NCBI GenBank assembly: GCA_035493895.1
Contig: DATJHM010000034.1
Span: 1 to 16,281 of the forward strand
Length of the DNA stretch: 16,281 bases
Source of the DNA: DATJHM01 sp035493895
Lineage (GTDB): Bacteria > Chloroflexota > Ktedonobacteria > Ktedonobacterales > Ktedonobacteraceae
Direction of reading: 5' to 3'
Both the position numbers and the translations under genes were made by a program. Below the pieces are notes generated by a model. That model had not been told where the DNA came from. It was given only the letters and a program-made list of their open reading frames with translations, and did not search any database. The stretch's first letter is position 1. The number at the start of each line of letters is the position of its first letter. Positions 6,917 through 14,101 of this stretch are shown here, one piece after another.

Positions 6917-9415
6917 TCAGGGTTCAAGCAGCCAGGTGCCCGCGACCGTTTTGGGTTGGCTTCCCATATACATTGGATAGTATTCTCCCTTCCACCAGGC
7001 GTTAATCTGGTTGTCATACCATGGCGAGAGCGGGTTTTCGCTCTGACCACCGGGATAAATGCCGTACCCCTGATGGGTGCCCCAATCCATAATAAAGCGC
7101 CAGCTTGGTCCTACACTTGAGAGCGTGGCCCCATATGAAGCATCGATCGTATTTGGATCACCTCCACTGGGTCGGGGAGCCGTTCCCAGGGAACGAATGT
7201 TGGTCAGCGACGGAAATACTTGCGAATGCACTTTGCCATAGGTCCAACCCGATACATTGTTGCCAAGTGATTTTGTTAAGTTGGTAATGGTGGCACTAAA
7301 GGCCTGCGTCATCACAGCGGAGGCGTTCTGTGTGGTCCCATCAGGAAGAGAGAAGGCTGCATTGGTCGGATCATTGATGACCCACTGCGCCAAATCTTCG
7401 CTCAACACAGCCGTTACTGCGGTCCCCCCCTTTGGTGAGAGCACAATATTCTTGTCCTGACTCTGTGGAACATGGTCTTGTTGAAACCAGGGATTGAAAG
7501 TATCGTAAATATACTCACTCCAGAACCACGTCCAGACGGTGGCGGCAACCGAACTGGTGCTCATGTTCCCATGCCAGTTGCTCATAAGCTGCACAACTTG
7601 TTTCTCTTGCGGAGAAAGATCAGGTTGTTGTGTGAGTGTCGCCACAAGTTTTGGCACGATTAACTGTGCCTGATAGTCAATTGTGTTATTTTGCATTTTT
7701 TCCATATCTTGCACCGTGAAATCCTTGCCCTGGCTCAGCAGGCGATAGATTTCATCGGCGCGGTAACCGGGATCGTAGGCATCGAGCGAGGTACCAATGT
7801 AGTAGGGATAGCTGGCGCTCACCGGTCGCTGGTTCGCGGAAAAGACGAAATGATCAGGTGGATCATAGATCTGTGGAATATCATTATAAGGAATGGTTCC
7901 GACCACATCCTCTCCGCCGGTCCCTGAAAGGGGTAGCCAGGGCTGACCCGCTTTCACCTGTGGATAATAGCCCGCTGATATCAGTCCTATGTTCCCCTGG
8001 TCATCCGCATAGACAAAATTTTGTGTCGGCGCAACCCAATCGCGTAGCGCACTCTTAAATTGCGGGTAATTGCTGGCTTTGATAATATTGAGCATCACAT
8101 CCAGATCTGGCGAACCTGATGCACCAGCCCACCAGACAGACATAGTTTGCCCGTCCTGTGTCATAATTGGCCCATGGACCGTGAGTTTGACGGTCATATT
8201 TTTGGTCGGACCATTTTTTACAGGGATACGGTAATGCAGCAGCGTCATTGGTCGCCAGGCACCGTTCCAGTAGTATTCATTCGGATGCGCCGGGCTTGTT
8301 TTCTCCTGATAATAGAGCGTTGATTGGTTCTGTGTATTTGTAATACTCCAACTGATATGCTGATTTTGACCAATAAGGATCACTGGTAAACCGGGAATAC
8401 TGACCCCTGAAAACTGGTAATTGGGAGATTGTGCCTCCATTTGATACCAGATCGAGGGTAGCGTTTGCTTCAGATGCGGATCACCGGCCATGAGCGCTGA
8501 GCCTGATGCGGATTTGGGACCATTCACCGCCCAATTGTTACTATTCGAATCGTAATGAATAGCGGTTTGCGGAAGTTTTTGTATCTTCGCAAGCAAGGCA
8601 AGGGTGGATTGTACATTCAGAGCTGCCTGTGCTTGCTGTTGCGCAGGAATTGAAGTAATCCCTTGTTGCTGATAGGGACCGGGATCATAGGGACTTTGCA
8701 CACTGGTGGGCACGACAGGGAACCATTGCATGGTACGTTGATAGCCCAGGGTTTTAGCTAAGAGCGCATAATCCAGTGGCGCGGTTGTAAAGCTCAGTGT
8801 TTGCGTCATCACCCCCTGGATCACCAGGGTATCAACCGGTTGCCAGAGCGCAGGACGGTAGTTGAGCATTTTGAACATATACGGGAGATTTCCCGTTTGC
8901 TCATCTTTGGTGATTACCGCGTTTACGCCCTGGGTGTAAGCAAGAATCACCTGTCTGGCGGGATTATTCGCCGTGGTCTGTTTCCATTCGGCTTGCGCTG
9001 TCCGTAATAAGCCAAGCTGATCTTCAAACTCATCTGAACTGAGCCCCGCTTTTCCGACGACAGCAGAAAGTAATCCTTCCCCTTCCCTACGCATCAGATC
9101 CATCTGGAAGAGGCGATTTTTTGCCTGAAGATAGCCAATAGTCATGAACAGATCGTGGTCAGTTGAAGCGTGAATATAGGGAGTGCCGTTTGCATCAAAG
9201 CTTACCTGCACTGGCTTCTGTAGCCCTTTGAGATGCAAGGTTTCGCTCTTCACAGGTTTCGCATCCTCTGCCATATTCCATATGCCTGTTCCCGGGTTAA
9301 ATGTAGGCCCGAATGGAGGCAATGATGCTATTCCTCTGGCAGCAAGGATAACAGTCGCTCCTAGCACAATGAGAGCCGCAATGATATTCAGTACGCTCCA
9401 GCGTTTCTGTTGCAT
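6917..9415 (-). CDS. Penicillin acylase family protein (peptidase S45, Ntn-hydrolase)
   Basis: An 832-residue precursor of an N-terminal-nucleophile amidohydrolase that cleaves an acyl group from an amine. An N-terminal hydrophobic stretch (about 7-26, after KR) suggests a signal peptide or membrane anchor, so the enzyme probably acts outside the membrane. Family motifs in order are DANGTPYIHA (74-83), GYLQAKNRLFQMDLMRR (94-110) and the self-cleavage site with nucleophile Ser292 in SNNWAVNGPKSASG. GDPHL (311-315) and the late SPWYDNQINAWW follow. Length matches the precursor of the alpha-linker-beta type. The substrate could be a beta-lactam, an N-acyl homoserine lactone or an acylated peptide; relatives such as PvdQ deacylate an NRPS-made siderophore precursor. 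The ATG at 9413-9415 has AAGGGA close upstream and a good promoter precedes it. Confidence 0.93.
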   Translation of the reverse strand: MQQKRWSVLNIIAALIVLGATVILAARGIASLPPFGPTFNPGTGIWNMAEDAKPVKSETLHLKGLQKPVQVSFDANGTPYIHASTDHDLFMTIGYLQAKNRLFQMDLMRREGEGLLSAVVGKAGLSSDEFEDQLGLLRTAQAEWKQTTANNPARQVILAYTQGVNAVITKDEQTGNLPYMFKMLNYRPALWQPVDTLVIQGVMTQTLSFTTAPLDYALLAKTLGYQRTMQWFPVVPTSVQSPYDPGPYQQQGITSIPAQQQAQAALNVQSTLALLAKIQKLPQTAIHYDSNSNNWAVNGPKSASGSALMAGDPHLKQTLPSIWYQMEAQSPNYQFSGVSIPGLPVILIGQNQHISWSITNTQNQSTLYYQEKTSPAHPNEYYWNGAWRPMTLLHYRIPVKNGPTKNMTVKLTVHGPIMTQDGQTMSVWWAGASGSPDLDVMLNIIKASNYPQFKSALRDWVAPTQNFVYADDQGNIGLISAGYYPQVKAGQPWLPLSGTGGEDVVGTIPYNDIPQIYDPPDHFVFSANQRPVSASYPYYIGTSLDAYDPGYRADEIYRLLSQGKDFTVQDMEKMQNNTIDYQAQLIVPKLVATLTQQPDLSPQEKQVVQLMSNWHGNMSTSSVAATVWTWFWSEYIYDTFNPWFQQDHVPQSQDKNIVLSPKGGTAVTAVLSEDLAQWVINDPTNAAFSLPDGTTQNASAVMTQAFSATITNLTKSLGNNVSGWTYGKVHSQVFPSLTNIRSLGTAPRPSGGDPNTIDASYGATLSSVGPSWRFIMDWGTHQGYGIYPGGQSENPLSPWYDNQINAWWKGEYYPMYMGSQPKTVAGTWLLEP

Positions 9416-9460
9416 GTATTCCCTTTATAGTAAAACTGCATTTATATTCTTTAGTTTGAG

Positions 9461-9489
9461 AATATATCGATAAAACAACTATTGGTCAA
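9461..9489 (-). promoter_or_regulatory. Strong candidate promoter for the acylase/membrane-protein operon
   Basis: On the minus strand TTGACC (9484-9489) and TATATT (9461-9466) are separated by exactly 17 bp, each five of six consensus. Transcription would start near 9454, about 40 bases before the acylase ATG. The -35 lies only 14 bp from the end of the MITE-like element at 9504, so that insertion may have replaced upstream control sequences. Confidence 0.6.
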
Positions 9490-9503
9490 GCTCTCCTCTC
9501 AAG

Positions 9504-9921
9504 GGCAATGTCACGGAAAGAAGGAGAATCTCCGATCAATTTCGTCGCATCCGGTCAAACGTCGCACCCGTTGGCACCGCTCCCCAGGCCAGTAGGGACG
9601 CCATTCCGTGCCTCCATGGCGTCCGCGAACTCGCGCGATCCCGTTGGCTCCGCAGACGTGGCGTTGCGCCCCTTCCACGGGTTCGCGTGCCACAGAAAAC
9701 GTGTGCCATGACCTTTGACGGCGTCCCACTGGTCTCTCAAGCGTCATGGTGTCTTTTCTTCCACCATGAAAATGCGCTCAAGAAGCTTCTAGAAAGGCGA
9801 GATGGCCGGTGGGGGTGGACGCCATTCGACATGGCCGGTGGGGGTGGACGCCATTCGACATGGCGTCCCTACTGGGCGGCCAATAAGGAGGCGAGATTCT
9901 CCTTCTCTATGTGACATTGCC
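9504..9921. mobile_element. MITE-like non-coding element with 29-bp terminal inverted repeats
   Basis: The ends 9504-9532 and 9893-9921 are inverted copies of each other, 26 of 29 bases identical: GGCAATGTCAC, six variable bases, then AAGGAGAATCTC. Inside lies a second perfect inverted pair of 16 bp (9589-9604 and 9860-9875, core AGTAGGGACGCCAT). There are also two 9-bp hairpins built on GGACGCCAT/ATGGCGTCC, at 9596-9623 and 9846-9868. The 418-bp unit is GC-rich compared with its flanks and has no transposase. Reading frames within it look spurious. No clear target-site duplication is visible, so it may be old, or a structured repeat rather than a transposon derivative. Confidence 0.65.
9802..9859 (+). 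repeat. 29-bp direct tandem repeat, two copies
   Basis: Two identical adjacent copies of a 29-bp unit (9802-9830 and 9831-9859) beginning ATGGCCGGTGGGGGTGGACG. A partial third copy (ATGGC) follows. The array lies inside the MITE-like element and supplies one arm of its right-hand hairpin. There are no spacers, so it is not CRISPR. Confidence 0.9.
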
Positions 9922-9954
9922 TCTACTGGGTCTACGCAGCCTCTTGTCGGTATA

Positions 9955-11451
9955 TCAGGCGCGTGATATCGACGTGTGCTCTTCTGCATTGGTATAGTGA
10001 GCGCGACGAATCTTGCCCAGACTTGTTCTGGCAAACTCCTGATAGACGTGAATATGAGCGGGAACTTTATAGGAAGTAAGGTGTTGACGACAAAACGCGA
10101 TCAGCTCATCATTTGCGATATCTTCGTGCAAGACCACTGCGGCATGCACGCTCTCGCCCATATTGGGGATCTGCCGACCAAAGACAATGGCTTCTTTTAC
10201 CTTTGGATGGGCCAGTAAGACACTCTCAACCTCTGCCGGATTCACTTTCTTACCACCGACATTGATGAAGGTATCTTTTCTCCCTATGAGATACAAGTAT
10301 CCTTGCTTATCCTGGCGCGCAAGATCTCCTGTCACATACCAGCCATCCAGAAAGGCACGCTGCGTCGCTTCGGCATGCTCATAATACCCACGGAACATAG
10401 CTGGCGTCTTAACCAGCAGTGCCCCCTCATTTCCTGCTGGTACATCGCGCCCCTGATCATCCACAATACGCGCTTGCACTCCTACAACGGGATGTCCGGT
10501 AGCCTGTTCAGGCCAATCGAAACCTTCTCCCCATCTGGATGCAATAATTCCTACCTCGGTACAACCATACACGGAATAGACGGCACGCCCAAAGCGGGCG
10601 CTAAATTTTTTCTCTGTCTCCGGCGACAGCGTAGATCCAGAAGAGAGGCAGTAGCGCAATGCCTGCGTATCTGGCATGGTACGGAGCGCACAGCGCGCTA
10701 CCAGATCATAAATCATGGGCGTTGCCAGAAACAGGGTGACCTGTTGCTCCCCGATAATAGAGGCAATTTGCGTTGGGATAAAACGACTATTGAGCACAAG
10801 GCGGGCTCCACAAAGTAAAGAGGTGATGAAACCCGCAATCATCCCAAAAGAATGATATAAAGGGATCGGCACAAAAAGCGTATCCTCAGAGGTGACATGA
10901 TACGTCTGCTGGTAAATGGTCGCACCGTTGACCAGGTTTTCCTGTGAGTGCAACGCAGCTTTCGGTACGCCCGTTGATCCAGAAGTAAAATGATAGAGAA
11001 AGGTCGCTTCTGCATTCCGTACAGGCTCTGTTGGCGGCCCCATGCTGCTTGCGTCTCCGGTAGGAAGCAACGTATCGCTATTTATCAGGTTGCACCGCGT
11101 AAAGACCGGCTGCAATTTCGTGAGGCTGGCCTGATCGCCTATAATGGTGCGAAAGTCAATCTGCTGCTGAATTGTCTCCAGTTCATGAACCGGCAGGTTG
11201 GGATCAAGTGGAATGGTGCCAATACCCAGCCAGGCCAGAGCCAGGAAGCTGACAAGAGCTGTCGGGGTGTTTTGAAACAAGAGGGCAACAACACTTTCTG
11301 TTGTCAGCTGCATTGCTTCAAGTTGTCTGGCAGCGTACAGTACCTGTGAAAACAACTGGTCATATGTTAAGCGCTCGCCTTCGCGTTCTACGGCGATACG
11401 TTGTGGATATAAGTGCTTGCTTGCCTCCAGGACTTCGCCAAGTGTTTGCAT
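9955..11451 (-). CDS. Free-standing acyl-AMP ligase / acyl-CoA synthetase (ANL superfamily)
   Basis: A complete 498-residue adenylate-forming enzyme that activates a carboxylic acid as acyl-AMP and passes it to CoA or a carrier-protein thiol. The P-loop TSGSTGVPK is at 156-164. VPIPLYHSFGM follows, then YGCTEVG, the ribose-binding GWYVTGDLAR, the hinge GRKDTFINVGGKKVNPAEVE, and the catalytic Lys480 in RTSLGKIRR. All core motifs are intact, unlike the adenylation remnant in the neighbouring NRPS. I chose the ATG at 11449-11451 because AGGAG (11458-11462) sits six bases upstream; ATG 11473 and TTG 11476 overlap the previous stop and lack a good site. It is the last gene of the dehydrogenase-BtrH-ligase operon. 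The substrate is unknown; a role in loading the NRPS carrier domain is inference. Confidence 0.92.
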   Translation of the reverse strand: MQTLGEVLEASKHLYPQRIAVEREGERLTYDQLFSQVLYAARQLEAMQLTTESVVALLFQNTPTALVSFLALAWLGIGTIPLDPNLPVHELETIQQQIDFRTIIGDQASLTKLQPVFTRCNLINSDTLLPTGDASSMGPPTEPVRNAEATFLYHFTSGSTGVPKAALHSQENLVNGATIYQQTYHVTSEDTLFVPIPLYHSFGMIAGFITSLLCGARLVLNSRFIPTQIASIIGEQQVTLFLATPMIYDLVARCALRTMPDTQALRYCLSSGSTLSPETEKKFSARFGRAVYSVYGCTEVGIIASRWGEGFDWPEQATGHPVVGVQARIVDDQGRDVPAGNEGALLVKTPAMFRGYYEHAEATQRAFLDGWYVTGDLARQDKQGYLYLIGRKDTFINVGGKKVNPAEVESVLLAHPKVKEAIVFGRQIPNMGESVHAAVVLHEDIANDELIAFCRQHLTSYKVPAHIHVYQEFARTSLGKIRRAHYTNAEEHTSISRA

Positions 11452-11457
11452 AACGAT

Positions 11458-11462
11458 CTCCT
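11458..11462 (-). promoter_or_regulatory. Shine-Dalgarno deciding the ligase start
   Basis: AGGAG six bases before ATG 11449-11451. The wider leader (GGAGATCGTTA) resembles that of the preceding gene (GGAGATAGTTA), which supports the downstream start in both cases. Confidence 0.75.
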
Positions 11463-11474
11463 CTCTATCTTGCA

Positions 11475-12410
11475 TCAAAATGAATCAGACAACTGGCTTT
11501 CGACCTCTGCGATACGTCGCAACAGATTTGCGCCCCTGTCCCAGGACGCATGGACAATGTGATATTGTGCCTCCCCGACCAGTTCGGCCTTTCGTTGCGA
11601 TAGCGTTGCCAGCGTTGAGAAACCCGCCTCTTGCCAAAAGAATGCGGAATCGAGCGTTCGTCGCGCCGCAAGAGGCAAGACAAAGAAAGTCAGCTGTTCT
11701 GCCAATCCAGGATACCTCGCTTGCTGTATATCACTGGCGAGAAGATGCAGGGCTTCCGCACCAGCATAGGAGTCAGCGTCGTCTGGCTTGTCCAGGATAT
11801 TCCCTTTGATTGCCGGGAGAACGTGGGTGATCGCCTCAGCACGGCTCCGTGGATGATGCGGCTGAAAGTTGGTGAAAAAAGTATAGGGGACATCAACGTA
11901 GTCGATTTCCTCAGCCCGCCATGCTTCGAGAAATGTCGCCAGCGGTAAAAGCGCATAAGGGTATCCTTGCGGGTCATGCAAACGGACGTAGTTGTCATCA
12001 ATCGCCAGCACAACGACAAAATGATCAGCACCACGCTTCTGTGCGGCGACGGGATCATACGCGAGCAAACTCATATCAAGTGGCCCAACAAGCACGGGCG
12101 CGCTCTTGACGGCTTTCTGTAAGTGGGTAAAAGCGCTCTGCGCTGTTGTCTCTTTGGTTCCTGTCCACTTCGTATATGACCAGCCTGAGGCATCCAGCGC
12201 TCGTTCCAATCCGCTGACCGGATCAATTTTCGGGGCGTTGAAATATATTTCAACGTGTTCGGCTGACTTTGTATAACTAATACCAAATGGCATCGTCGTC
12301 AGGCATTCCAGAAATCCTGGATCGGGAAGACCTGTGTTCCCTGTGGCAAGAAGGCACATATGCAGGGCATTCGCATAACAATACGCACCATTTCCGGTAT
12401 AAGCTTGCAT
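11475..12410 (-). CDS. BtrH-like cysteine acyltransferase / papain-fold protein
   Basis: A 311-residue protein whose N-terminus resembles the BtrH N-terminal domain, the enzyme that moves an acyl group from a carrier protein to an amine in butirosin synthesis. Candidate catalytic residues are Cys11 (GAYCYANAL), His130 (ADHFVVVLAID) and Asp146 (RLHDPQG), in the order and spacing of C39/papain-like folds. The last 120 residues are helical and less conserved, with LHLLASDIQQARYPGL and TFFVLPLAARRTLD. I chose the ATG at 12408-12410 because AGGAG (12420-12424) lies nine bases upstream; ATG 12435 overlaps the dehydrogenase stop as ATGA but has no good site. It lies between the dehydrogenase and ligase genes with 23-bp gaps on both sides. 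Transfer from the neighbouring NRPS carrier domain is an inference. A C39-like protease is the alternative. Confidence 0.75.
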   Translation of the reverse strand: MQAYTGNGAYCYANALHMCLLATGNTGLPDPGFLECLTTMPFGISYTKSAEHVEIYFNAPKIDPVSGLERALDASGWSYTKWTGTKETTAQSAFTHLQKAVKSAPVLVGPLDMSLLAYDPVAAQKRGADHFVVVLAIDDNYVRLHDPQGYPYALLPLATFLEAWRAEEIDYVDVPYTFFTNFQPHHPRSRAEAITHVLPAIKGNILDKPDDADSYAGAEALHLLASDIQQARYPGLAEQLTFFVLPLAARRTLDSAFFWQEAGFSTLATLSQRKAELVGEAQYHIVHASWDRGANLLRRIAEVESQLSDSF

Positions 12411-12419
12411 CCTAACTAT

Positions 12420-12424
12420 CTCCT
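12420..12424 (-). promoter_or_regulatory. Shine-Dalgarno deciding the BtrH-like protein start
   Basis: AAAGGAG before ATG 12408-12410 at nine-base spacing. The alternative ATG at 12435-12437, overlapping the upstream stop codon, has only a distant AAGG. Confidence 0.7.
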
Positions 12425-12433
12425 TTCGCTCTC

Positions 12434-13477
12434 TCATGGAATGAGTAAAACCTTTGTTGCGATACGCTGATCAAACCATTGATATCCTTGAGCCGCTTCA
12501 CGCAGGGGTATTCGATGCGAAATGATATCCGTTGTGTCAATGCGACCAGCTTCGAGTAAAGGCATAAGTTGATCACGCATACGGATGGGATTGCCAACCA
12601 CAAAGCGGAACGAGATTTCTCTGGCAAAGGCATCAACCGCTGGAAAAGGCATCGCCTGGGAACTGTGTGATCCAACAATCGAGATCGTGCCTCTGGCGCG
12701 GACAATCTTGAGCGCGGTCAACAGGGCTTGATCACTGCCAACTGCCTCAAGTACCACATCAGCGCCACGTCCATTCGTTGCTTCTCGCACACGCTCAGTC
12801 ACATGCTCATCTGGTGTCATGGGATACCCACCATGTTTTTTTGCCAGTGCTTGCCGCTGCGGATCTGGTTCGATGACAAGCACGTTACTAGCCCCAAGCA
12901 AATAGGCAGACATCAACGCAAACAACCCTACAGGTCCGCATCCGACCACCGCAACGGTATCGCCAGGGGCAATCTGTGCTTCAACCGCACAGGTAAAGCC
13001 AGTCGTCAAAATATCCCCCACGAAAAGCGCATGTTCCTCATCAATCCGCTCTGAGATTTTTGACAAGACGATATCTGCATAAGGGACACGCACATACTCG
13101 GCCTGACCACCAGGGACATAGGAGCCTACGACGTTGCCATAACCGAAGAGCGAAACGTTCTGACATTGATAGTGCCAACCTTTACGGCAATACCAGCATT
13201 CACCACAGGCAATCACATCCGATGCAACGACGCGATCACCACGATGCACATGGCGCACGTTCCGCCCCACTTCTTCAACGAGGCCGGTAAATTCATGCCC
13301 CATGATAGAGGCAACAGGGAAATCGGGCATCTCACCACGATAGGGATGCAAATCTGTACCACAAATGGCAGTGCGCGTGACACGGACAATCGCATCGGTC
13401 GTATGCCGCATAGCAGGGAGTGGTAACGTGTCTTCTGCACGTATATCATATGGGCCGTGCCAACGAACTCCGAGCAT
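12434..13477 (-). CDS. Zinc-dependent alcohol dehydrogenase (MDR family)
   Basis: A 347-residue medium-chain dehydrogenase that oxidises an alcohol or reduces a carbonyl using NAD(P). Catalytic-zinc ligands are Cys39 (AICGTDLH), His61/Glu62 (GHEFTG) and probably Asp155 (GDILTTGF). The structural zinc is held by Cys91, 94, 97 and 105 in CGECWYCRKGWHYQC. The nucleotide-binding motif is GCGPVG (179-184), and the acidic residue of IEPDPQR (after the second strand) suggests NAD preference. It is close in form to the threonine/sorbitol and glutathione-independent formaldehyde dehydrogenases; the substrate is open. The ATG at 13475-13477 has a perfect AGGAGG seven bases upstream. It is the first gene of the operon, divergent from the NRPS, and may prepare or tailor the building block used there. 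Confidence 0.93.
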   Translation of the reverse strand: MLGVRWHGPYDIRAEDTLPLPAMRHTTDAIVRVTRTAICGTDLHPYRGEMPDFPVASIMGHEFTGLVEEVGRNVRHVHRGDRVVASDVIACGECWYCRKGWHYQCQNVSLFGYGNVVGSYVPGGQAEYVRVPYADIVLSKISERIDEEHALFVGDILTTGFTCAVEAQIAPGDTVAVVGCGPVGLFALMSAYLLGASNVLVIEPDPQRQALAKKHGGYPMTPDEHVTERVREATNGRGADVVLEAVGSDQALLTALKIVRARGTISIVGSHSSQAMPFPAVDAFAREISFRFVVGNPIRMRDQLMPLLEAGRIDTTDIISHRIPLREAAQGYQWFDQRIATKVLLIP

Positions 13478-13520
13478 GGAAAATCCTCCTATAAACCTGG
13501 TTCAGCAGGGCAGACCAGTT

Positions 13521-13549
13521 TTTATGTTCTACTGATGACCTGTTGTCCA
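13521..13549 (-). promoter_or_regulatory. Candidate promoter for the dehydrogenase-BtrH-ligase operon
   Basis: On the minus strand TGGACA (13544-13549, five of six) and CATAAA (13521-13526, four of six) are 17 bp apart. The start would fall near 13514, about 37 bases before the dehydrogenase ATG. Confidence 0.4.
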
Positions 13550-13579
13550 CTCATTGGTTGTGTCTTCAGTATCCTCCCC

Positions 13580-13599
13580 AGGGAAAGCATGCTTACCCT
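13580..13599. promoter_or_regulatory. 20-bp dyad, possible operator
   Basis: AGGGAAAGCATGCTTACCCT is an inverted repeat with only one mismatched pair, around a perfect 10-bp core AAGCATGCTT. It lies 30 bp upstream of the candidate -35 of the dehydrogenase operon, a usual place for an activator or repressor site. No regulator family can be named from the sequence. Confidence 0.5.
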
Positions 13600-13658
13600 T
13601 CCTAAGCCTTAAATGAGCAATGTATGCTCTGGCAAAGTATAAAGGGAAGTGAACACGT

Positions 13659-13795
13659 TGTCATCGGGCAAAAGTACGGTCAATGCTGTTCTCTCCGCAA
13701 AATGAGTGGAACACCATACGCTATGGTCGACATGGTATCCATACTTTCTCCTGTCTATAGGACACGTTGAGGAACCGTACTTCTGCCCGATGACA
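13659..13795. repeat. 137-bp inverted-repeat element (22-bp ends)
   Basis: The ends 13659-13680 and 13774-13795 are inverted copies differing at one of 22 bases (TGTCATCGGGCA..AAGTACGGT). The interior contains hairpins ACCATA-cgc-TATGGT (13713-13727) and ATGG-TAT-CCAT (13732-13742). It has no coding content. It could be a very small MITE or a long structured RNA. No target-site duplication is evident. Confidence 0.65.
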
Positions 13796-13864
13796 TAATT
13801 ATGGGCGCAATTTATACTGCCCACAAATAATTTTCGATTTCCACGGCGGTATGTCCGAGCCTGG

Positions 13865-13991
13865 GATGGGATAAACCGCATCCCCTACCTCTGCGGATGG
13901 GCGAGAGGGTCGGTGGGGGTCGCGTGAGATGGGCGAGAGGGTCGGTGGGGGTCGCCTGGGATGGGCGAAAATGCGATCCCGTCAACCCTCG
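13865..13991 (+). repeat. G-rich tandem array, period 31-32 bp, about four units
   Basis: Units start at 13865, 13896, 13928 and 13960. The two central ones share 28 identical bases beginning GATGGGCGAGAGGGTCGGTG. The outer two are degenerate, but both lie in the frame GCCTGGGATGGG and end near a GCATCCC or GCGATCCC. The stretch CGGTGGGGGT is shared with the 29-bp repeat at 9802. Repeated G-runs on the plus strand could allow G-quadruplex formation, with one long loop. Confidence 0.8.
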
Positions 13992-14050
13992 CGGGCATCC
14001 ATTGATCTGCACCATGGCATCTGAACCATTCTTCGGTTGATGCGTATTCA

Positions 14051-14080
14051 TTGGCCTTTCGCAGCCAGAAGTCTTAGAAT
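14051..14080 (+). promoter_or_regulatory. Candidate promoter for the NRPS gene
   Basis: TTGGCC (14051-14056, four of six) and TAGAAT (14075-14080, five of six) are 18 bp apart. The start would be near 14087, leaving only about 15 bases before the ATG. An SD-like AGAGG (14082-14086) would then be at the very 5' end. Confidence 0.35.
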
Positions 14081-14101
14081 GAGAGGTTAGATCTTTTATA
14101 T

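Noticed and set aside
6488..7120. 210-codon plus-strand frame opposite the acylase and membrane-protein genes
   Set aside because: It is antisense to two well-supported genes, and its translation lacks any domain character.
9802..9859. Short tandem repeats considered as a CRISPR array
   Set aside because: The copies are directly adjacent with no unique spacers and there are no cas genes in the window.
9508..9914. Several short frames inside the MITE-like element on both strands
   Set aside because: They are explained by GC-rich inverted and tandem repeats. Their translations are low-complexity, overlap each other and lack start signals.
13609..13881. 90-codon minus-strand frame in the intergenic region
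   Set aside because: It runs across the 137-bp inverted-repeat element and into the tandem array, has no convincing ribosome-binding site, and its sequence has no recognisable family character.
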